Positions 8,371-12,939 of a DNA stretch of 12,939 nt are shown one piece after another. The position numbers and the translations under genes are program-made. A model generated the notes under the pieces. That model made no database searches, was not told the DNA's origin, and saw only the letters and a list, made by a program, of their open reading frames with translations. The DNA comes from Dictyocoela muelleri (Eukaryota > Microsporidia). The stretch lies in contig SDVU01000073.1 of NCBI GenBank assembly GCA_016256075.1, positions 9,917 through 22,855 of the forward strand, read 5' to 3'. How positions within the stretch are numbered: position 1 is the first letter of the stretch; each line of letters begins with the position of its first letter.

Positions 8371-8735
8371 CGTTGAAAATTACGGATTAAAATAAAGTAA
8401 AAAAAAGGTTAAAAAATAGGATTTAAAAAATGAAGATTTAGCAATAAGGGTTAAAAAATTGGTTAAAAAATTAGGTAAAAAATTTAGGTTGGAAATTTGG
8501 GTTAAAAATAAGTGTTAAAAAATAAGTGTTAAAAATAAAGGTTAAAACAGAAGGGTAAAAAATTAAGTGTTTAGAATAAGGGTTTAGAAAAAAAACTAAA
8601 AAAAGGGTTATAAAAGGTTTAGTAAAATAAGTTAGGGTTAAAAAATATGGGTTTTATGTGGATTAAAATGGTGATTAAAATAGGGATTAAAAATTTTTAT
8701 AGATGAAAATTTTTGAAAGTAATCTATATAAATCT
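8371..8735. repeat. Right-arm inner tandem array (inverted ~14 bp units)
   Basis: Units resemble TTAAAAAATAAGGG or GGTTAAAAAATAAG, the reverse complement of the left-arm array. The first part (8377-8455) duplicates 7803-7883. Confidence 0.75.
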
Positions 8736-9003
8736 AGCAAAAATGCGTCTATAAGTCCGAAATAAATGTGTATATAAGTCTGAAATAAATGTGTCTATAA
8801 GTCTGAAATAAATGTGTCTAAAGTCTGATGTAAATGCATCATATATTTTGAAAAAATGGATCTATAAATTGCCAAAATGGATCTATAATTTTGCCAAAAT
8901 GGGTCTATAACTTGGCCAAAATAGATCTATAACTTTGAAAAAAAATGATCTATAACTTAGCCAAAATAGATCTATAACTTAAAAAAAGGGTCTATAACTA
9001 TGA
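8735..9003. repeat. Right-arm outer tandem array of ~22 bp units
   Basis: About 12 units resemble AAAATGGATCTATAACTTTG, the reverse complement of the 6980-7285 array. They include a sub-family reading AAATGTGTCTATAAGTCTGA at 8760-8830 that is rare in the left arm. Confidence 0.85.
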
Positions 9004-9242
9004 AAGCTTCATATATACGTTATCCTAAGGTTCAGCACATTAAGTTGAAACGTGTGAAATTAGTCCCAAAATTCAACCCCGGTCATAAATCACGAAATGA
9101 TCAAAATAATCAAGACAAAAAGAAAAAAAAAACTTCTGATGCTGAAAGTTTGGTATACCATAAAAATATCTTGCCTGAAAAAAACTGGAGGTGTGTAGAT
9201 GAAAAATTTACAAACTCTACCGATATTGAAATCGTTAATTAA
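9000..9242 (+). CDS. Short hypothetical protein, probably 5'-truncated
   Basis: The 80-codon frame has its only early ATG inside the terminal repeat of the fold-back element (9000-9002), and a stop lies just upstream at 8967-8969. The true 5' end has therefore probably been replaced by the repeat. The peptide has a basic N-terminal half (IKLKRVKLVPKFNPGHKSR), a run of five lysines near residue 42 and an acidic, more varied C-terminal half (LPEKNWRCVDEKF). Codon use and base composition are less AT-extreme than the surroundings, suggesting a once-real gene. I recognise no family. It lies between two copies of the element terminus (9017 and 9742), so it could be cargo or trapped host sequence. 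Confidence 0.4.
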   Translation: MKASYIRYPKVQHIKLKRVKLVPKFNPGHKSRNDQNNQDKKKKKTSDAESLVYHKNILPEKNWRCVDEKFTNSTDIEIVN

Positions 9243-9741
9243 ACTTTAACTTGCGAAATACACATCCATTTATACATTGGGAAAGAAATTATTATGTGGA
9301 CAATGGAAAGTTGATTTAAAAATTACAAAGATAATATTTGAAAATTTTTAAAGTTTACTTAAAAAAGGTGTAAAAAACAAAATAAAGAATTCATAAAGTC
9401 AATAATTGTTAAATATATTAACATAGGAATTAAATTTTTATGAAAATTGCAAGCATTATTGTAATAAAGATTAATTTATAATTTTTTTATTTTTTTTCAT
9501 TTAAAATCTTTGATTTATTTTTATATCTATTATATATTTCCTTTTGTTATGATTTGCATTTATTTTACTCTATTTAAAATTTTAAATATTTTTAAATAAA
9601 ATAAAAAAAAATTAAATGTTTAATCAAATTTTTTATTTAATTGATTTTTGTAATTTTTTTCTTTTTAATTTGATTTGTTAAAAAAATCAATTTTGTGTCG
9701 AAAATCCCACGTTTCAGACCAATGGTCCGAACATTAGGCTA
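9243..9741. other. Very AT-rich stretch without a recognisable gene
   Basis: Mostly A and T runs with no open frame worth naming. A small inverted repeat TTCAGACCA/TGGTCCGAA lies at 9713-9731. Confidence 0.7.
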
Positions 9742-9790
9742 GTCTATAACTTTGAAAAAATGGGTCTAAAACTATGAAAAGCTCTCTATA
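9742..9790. repeat. Third copy of the fold-back element terminus
   Basis: GTCTATAACTTTGAAAAAAT and GGGTCTAAAACTATGAAAAG are followed by CTCTCTATATATATTA. Read in reverse, this matches the left terminus at 6974-7020 (TATATA, then GGGCTTTTCC.AAGTTTTAGACC) better than the right terminus at 8988-9017 does. It is in the same orientation as a right end. It may be the true right end of a longer element, or the remains of a second copy. Confidence 0.65.
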
Positions 9791-9907
9791 TATATTAGTG
9801 CGAAATATGTGCTCGACATATATTTAGAAGATATTCAATGTTATGTACTATGTTTTAAACAAAAAAATTCACATTTATTCATTAATTTATTAGAGATTTT
9901 GAATCTA

Positions 9908-9939
9908 TACTAAAATTTACCCCGGGGTAAATTTTAGTA
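9908..9939. repeat. Perfect 32 bp palindrome at the left end of Merlin copy C
   Basis: TACTAAAATTTACCCC (9908-9923) is followed at once by its exact reverse complement, with no loop. The right half plus CAGCTA recurs at the right end (10944-10964), and GGGTAAATTTTAGTAC recurs at 10972-10987. Confidence 0.9.
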
Positions 9940-9966
9940 CAGCTAAAAAAAATTTTTATACCCATA

Positions 9967-10855
9967 ATGAAACCAGTTGAATTATTTGAAAAAATTAAAA
10001 CATATAATGAAAGGGAACTTATTGATTTTTTATTAGAAAATAATTTTATTAAAAAAGATTTTTTTTGTCCGGGCTGTAATAATTCTTACATTTTGAGGAA
10101 ATTTAACAGAAACATTGACGTCTATTCATGGTGGCGTATTAATTCTAAATGCAGTTCATACAAAAAATATTTTTCGTTACGAAAAAATAGTTTTTTTTTG
10201 AAAATTTTAATATTTCGTTAAAAATAATTTTTAAAGTGATTTTGTTTTATATTTCTAAAATGCCTAGGTATAGTATTAAAAATTTGTTAAATATATATAA
10301 AAATACAGTTCATAAAATAATAAGAAAACTCGTTTAAAAAATTCCATATCCTGATTTTTCCGAAAATAAAATCAGATGTGCGGGCAAGACAATACAAATA
10401 GACGAAAACATGTTAAATTTTAAGATTAAAAGTCATGGGGGGATCGCCGCAAAATAGAACAGAAGTATTGGTTATAATTGAATATGATGAAGGTATAAAG
10501 CGCGTATTCGCATGCACAATTGATGCTAAAACAGAAGAATATATTGGACCAATTATATGTTCACAGGTTTCTTCCAATTATACTATTTGGTTAAATGAAC
10601 ATAGAGCTTATTACAAGTTAAAAGATTTTAACTATGAGCACGATACGGTTATACATAAATATAATTTTATTAATGAAGAAACTGGTGCAAATACACAGGC
10701 TGTTGAGTGTTTTAATAATCTAATAAAAAAAAGAAATTAAATTAAGAATGGGAATTAAAACTACACAAAGAGATGAATTTTTAAAAGAAATTTGCTATTT
10801 TTATAACAATAAGTTGGATTTTATGGGAAAAGTTTTGTATTTAATTAAATTATAA
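9967..10855 (+). pseudogene. Merlin/ISXO2-type transposase, copy C (frameshifted)
   Basis: The first open piece (9967-10221, 84 codons) carries an N-terminal helix and a zinc ribbon: CPGC at residues 34-37, then WWRINSKC, where one Cys of the second pair is Ile. SLRKNSFF then matches the family's 'SIRKNSFF'. The reading then shifts frame near 10185-10200, and TIQIDENM (10389-10412) carries the first catalytic Asp. A second shift leads into 10435-10740 (101 codons). There WLNEHRAYYKL has Asn for the second Asp, HKYNFINEETGANTQ is well kept, and VECFNN keeps the Glu. A third shift gives the C-terminal MGIKTTQRDEFLKEICYFYN, ending at 10853-10855. One stop also lies in the middle piece. Order and motifs leave little doubt about the family. 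Confidence 0.88.
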
Positions 10856-10987
10856 TTAATAAAAAATGGGTTTTTTTTTTGTAAATTTTATTCATACATT
10901 TGCTGATTTTTTATTTTTTTTAAATTTTTTTTTTATTTTTTATGGGGGAATTTTAGTACAGCTATCACCGTGGGTAAATTTTAGTAC

Positions 10988-11135
10988 ATATCCGAGATTT
11001 TCCCTTTATTGCATTTGATTATTATGAGTTTTTAAATTATATTGCAAAGCAAACCAACCCTTAAAATTAACTCTTAAACGATATGCTAGTTATTTTTTTA
11101 TTTGTTTATTTTTTTATTTTTTAGAAAAATTTTAA
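10988..11135. other. AT-rich spacer between Merlin C and the piggyBac remnant
   Basis: No gene or clear repeat; long T runs dominate. Confidence 0.6.
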
Positions 11136-11477
11136 TTTTTTTGTTGCTATTTTAACATTTTTTTTATTTTTTTAAAAAAATATAATTATCAAGAAAAACC
11201 TTTTTTACAAAAAAAGCCAACTAAACGAAATTTTTATTTTTTTAACCCCTATAAGATTAAAAATTACAAAGAGGAGTTAAATGAAATTTTATCATTTATT
11301 CTACAAACAGATGATATTGCAGAATCATACTGTGATTTTATTAAAATTAAAGATCATAAGTGTAATAATAGATCTAATTGTCTTATGAATAGTTGTAATT
11401 CAACAAGCAAGCCAATTGGTGATAACTTACAGAAGAAAGCTGCCTTTTGGTTGATTATCCCGAAACCGAAGAAATAA
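11136..11477 (+). other. 113-codon open frame without an early ATG, possibly piggyBac N-terminal region
   Basis: The frame is open from a stop at 11133 to TAA at 11475-11477. Its first part is low complexity. From about 11244 it reads NPYKIKNYKEELNEILSF, then DDIAESYCDFIKIKDHKCNN and RSNCLMNSCN, a Cys-containing stretch, and ends WLIIPKPKK. The recognisable piggyBac homology follows directly on the same strand, so this may be the diverged N-terminal domain of that transposase. I cannot match it by motif. The first in-frame ATG is late, near 11385. A TTAACCCC at 11242 resembles a piggyBac terminus, but no partner end is seen. Confidence 0.4.
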
Positions 11478-11479
11478 AA

Positions 11480-12720
11480 TTTCGAAATTTTTTCACAAAC
11501 CAATATTTGATTATGTTTTAGCAATGACAAACAAAAAAATCGTCGAAAAAATGAAGAAGCAAAATGAGGAATATAAAAAAAATAAAAAAAAAACAGAATC
11601 TATTGGAAAAAAATAGAAAAAAAAATTTAGTCTAGATACGATTGACATTTTTTCGTTATCATCTCAATATATACTTCTAAGTGATTTTTTTTCATAGGAT
11701 GCTAATCCTAAATCTTCAAAACAATGAATAGTAGTGAAAAATCACTAAAGAGGATTTATATATTTATATATCTATATATCTATTATTTTAATCTTTGGCA
11801 TCAAAAACACTGTCAACATTCAACATGCTTTGAATAGGAGAAAACTATATTGATATAACAAAAAAATACCCATACTCATGGCATTTGAAAGATTTCAATT
11901 TATCAATAAACATATTAATTGTATAAGTAAGAAGGATATCGAAAAAAATTAAATTGAAAAGATGTCCTTAAATTATAAAAGGACTAGAAAAAATATTTAA
12001 TTATATTTATGATTCCGTGGATACATTTAAATTAATGAAAGAATGACGCCCTATAAGAGAAAAATTAAAAATAGAGTATATTCACCTATGAAGCCTGATA
12101 AATAGCGCATTAAGTTTTATGTATTGGCTGAATATGTCACTGGATTTGTATACAATATTCGAATAGTATGTATGAAAGCTACAATTTAAGAAACTATAAT
12201 GAAATTATGTGAATTTCTTTCAGGAGAAAATAGAAAGGTATTTATGGATAATCATTACAATTCAGTTAATCTTAGCAAAAAAACTCTTATAAAAAAATAA
12301 TACTACGGGAACTTTAAGATTAAATAGAGGGGGGACCAAAGAAATTTGAAAGTCTAAAAAAAACAAACAATTGTTGAAAAAAAAGATTGTATTAGAAATG
12401 AAAGTTTTTAATTTTAATATGGTTTGATAGGAGACCAGTTGTTGTTATTGCAAACTGTTATGATTGTAGTGAAGTTATTTATGGTGAAAAAGAAAATACC
12501 TATGTTTATCAATGAATATAATCGTTATATGAGTGATGTGATAAATTTGATCAAATGATCAAATATTATCCATTAATACGAAATAAAAAATCGTTGGACT
12601 CAAAAATTTTCAATGTATATATTTGAAATTTTACTTCATAACTGTTACGTTCTTTATAAGTGTATCGGTCTAAGCCGAGGTTTGACGTAAAATATTGAAT
12701 AATTAGATTTGGTGTAAACT
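11480..12720 (+). pseudogene. piggyBac-type transposase remnant
   Basis: Ordered motifs of the piggyBac DDE transposase are spread over the three plus frames. They are FRNFFTNQ (about 11490), an RF-type motif (MAFERFQFINKHIN, about 11878), INERMTPYKRKIK (12031-12070) where the family has DE.M.P/.KGR and Asn replaces the first Asp, and SPMKPDK followed by TAG where Trp is expected. KFYVLAEYVTGFVYNI, FMDNHYNSVNL (second catalytic Asp, 12247-12249), WFDRRPVVVIANCYD, NEYNRYMSD, FDQMIKYYPLIRNKKS and LLHNCYVLYK (12631-12660) follow. This matches family order from the N-terminal region to the last helices. There are many stops and frameshifts, so it is dead. No C-terminal cysteine-rich domain and no TTAA-flanked ends were found. 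Confidence 0.85.
11755..11785. repeat. TATATATC-type simple repeat
   Basis: Short runs of TATATAT separated by C or T lie within the piggyBac remnant, probably slippage-derived. Confidence 0.6.
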
Positions 12721-12732
12721 CATTTATTAAAT

Positions 12733-12939
12733 TCATTCTCTTGTCAACCCGATTTCTTCGTTCGTGCATGGGTTTGCTTCCACCATTTTATTTATAGTTT
12801 TTTCATCAATTTTATGAAAATTCCCTCCCTTTGCCTCCTTTTTAGTTTCTGGTTTTTTATGATCAGCGTTTTGATCAATTTCAGAATTTTGATCAATTTC
12901 ATCATTTTCACAAAATTCATTCTCGTGTAGAGATGTGTA
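12733..12939 (-). CDS. Unidentified open frame entering from the right edge (partial)
   Basis: The minus-strand frame is open from the window edge for 68 codons and ends with TGA (forward TCA at 12733-12735). The start is outside the window. It is rich in Glu, Asp, Asn and Lys, with a short internal repeat EIDQNSEIDQNADH, then KKPETKKEAKGGNFHKIDEK and a C-terminal MVEANPCTNEEIGLTRE. The acidic repeat resembles disordered N-termini of many proteins, including transposases, but no family is recognised. It ends where the piggyBac remnant on the other strand ends. A second minus-strand frame (12566-12769) overlaps it and is mostly the antisense of the piggyBac remnant. Confidence 0.4.
   Translation of the reverse strand, partial: YTSLHENEFCENDEIDQNSEIDQNADHKKPETKKEAKGGNFHKIDEKTINKMVEANPCTNEEIGLTRE

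Larger units (their letters stand above)
6974..9017. mobile_element. Large fold-back element with tandem-repeat arms (Foldback-like architecture)
   Basis: The left arm (6974 to about 7742) and right arm (about 7750 to 9017, less a 474 bp insertion) are mirror images in order. Both carry outer ~22 bp units with TATAGACCCA/TGGGTCTATA cores and inner ~14 bp units with AACCCTTATTTT/AAAATAAGGGTT cores. Orientation switches near 7742-7750. Allowing for the inserted palindrome at 7891-8364, the two arms are both about 770 bp. The termini are similar: ATATATACAGGGCTTTTCC on the left and, read inward, GTATATATGAAGCTTTCAT on the right. Long inverted arms of short tandem repeats are the hallmark of Foldback-type elements. 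No transposase is found, so the superfamily is unproved. Confidence 0.65.
9908..10987 (+). mobile_element. Merlin/IS1595-type DNA transposon, copy C
   Basis: The transposase remnant is bounded by TACTAAAATTTACCC on the left (9908) and its inverse GGGTAAATTTTAGTA on the right (10972-10986), giving an element of about 1.08 kb. An extra inner copy of the terminal motif occurs at each side: inverted on the left (making a palindrome), direct on the right (10944-10963). No 8-9 bp target duplication is obvious at these boundaries, so the exact ends could differ. It is the best preserved of the three Merlin copies here, yet frameshifted. Confidence 0.75.

Noticed and set aside
7803-8455. The 80 bp flanking repeat as a target-site duplication
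   Set aside because: It is far longer than any known target duplication of a cut-and-paste DNA transposon.
11242-11249. TTAACCCC as the left piggyBac terminus
   Set aside because: No matching inverted GGGTTAA end occurs to the right, and the open frame runs through it.
12566-12769. Minus-strand 67-codon open frame
   Set aside because: Most of it is antisense to the piggyBac C-terminal motifs LLHNCYVLYK and YYPLIRNKKS.

Overview
This window is about 13 kb of extremely AT-rich eukaryotic DNA with no gene that looks intact. It is a stack of decayed cut-and-paste DNA transposons. The base composition, the lack of introns or recognisable host genes, and several ISXO2/IS1595-type (Merlin) transposases with an N-terminal zinc ribbon best fit a repeat-laden microsporidian genome. 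That is an inference: another AT-rich eukaryote, such as a small invertebrate, cannot be excluded from sequence alone.

Layout. Bases 1-110 are a pentamer tandem repeat. Bases 126-522 are a GC-richer block with short open frames on both strands that I cannot identify. Bases 482-2167 are Merlin copy A on the minus strand. It has ~50 bp imperfect terminal inverted repeats, and a ~600 bp hairpin-ended insertion (1160-1756) separates its zinc ribbon from its catalytic domain. Bases 2204-4935 are Merlin copy B, also minus, split by a 1.84 kb pogo/Tigger-like element (2816-4654) with 25 bp inverted repeats, TA target duplications and a decayed CENP-B-type transposase. Bases 5715-5916 are the start of an unknown open frame cut by a 903 bp non-autonomous hAT element (5917-6819) with an 8 bp target duplication.

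Bases 6974-9017 form a very large fold-back structure. Two arms of about 770 bp of host-like sequence face each other. Each is built of ~22 bp tandem repeats (outer) and ~14 bp tandem repeats (inner). A second, independent palindrome with 200 bp arms (7891-8364) sits inside the right arm. A third copy of the outer terminus lies at 9742-9785, beyond a short open frame (9000-9242). Bases 9908-10987 are Merlin copy C on the plus strand, with a perfect 32 bp palindrome at its left end. Bases 11136-12720 hold a piggyBac transposase remnant on the plus strand, possibly with its N-terminal part. The right edge carries the end of an unidentified minus-strand reading frame.

The elements do not form a pathway. 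They record successive insertions: Tigger into Merlin, a hairpin element into Merlin, hAT into an open frame, and a small fold-back into a large fold-back. The fold-back complex at 6974-9790 is the least ordinary part. It resembles Drosophila Foldback-type architecture (inverted arms made of short tandem repeats) and carries no recognisable transposase.
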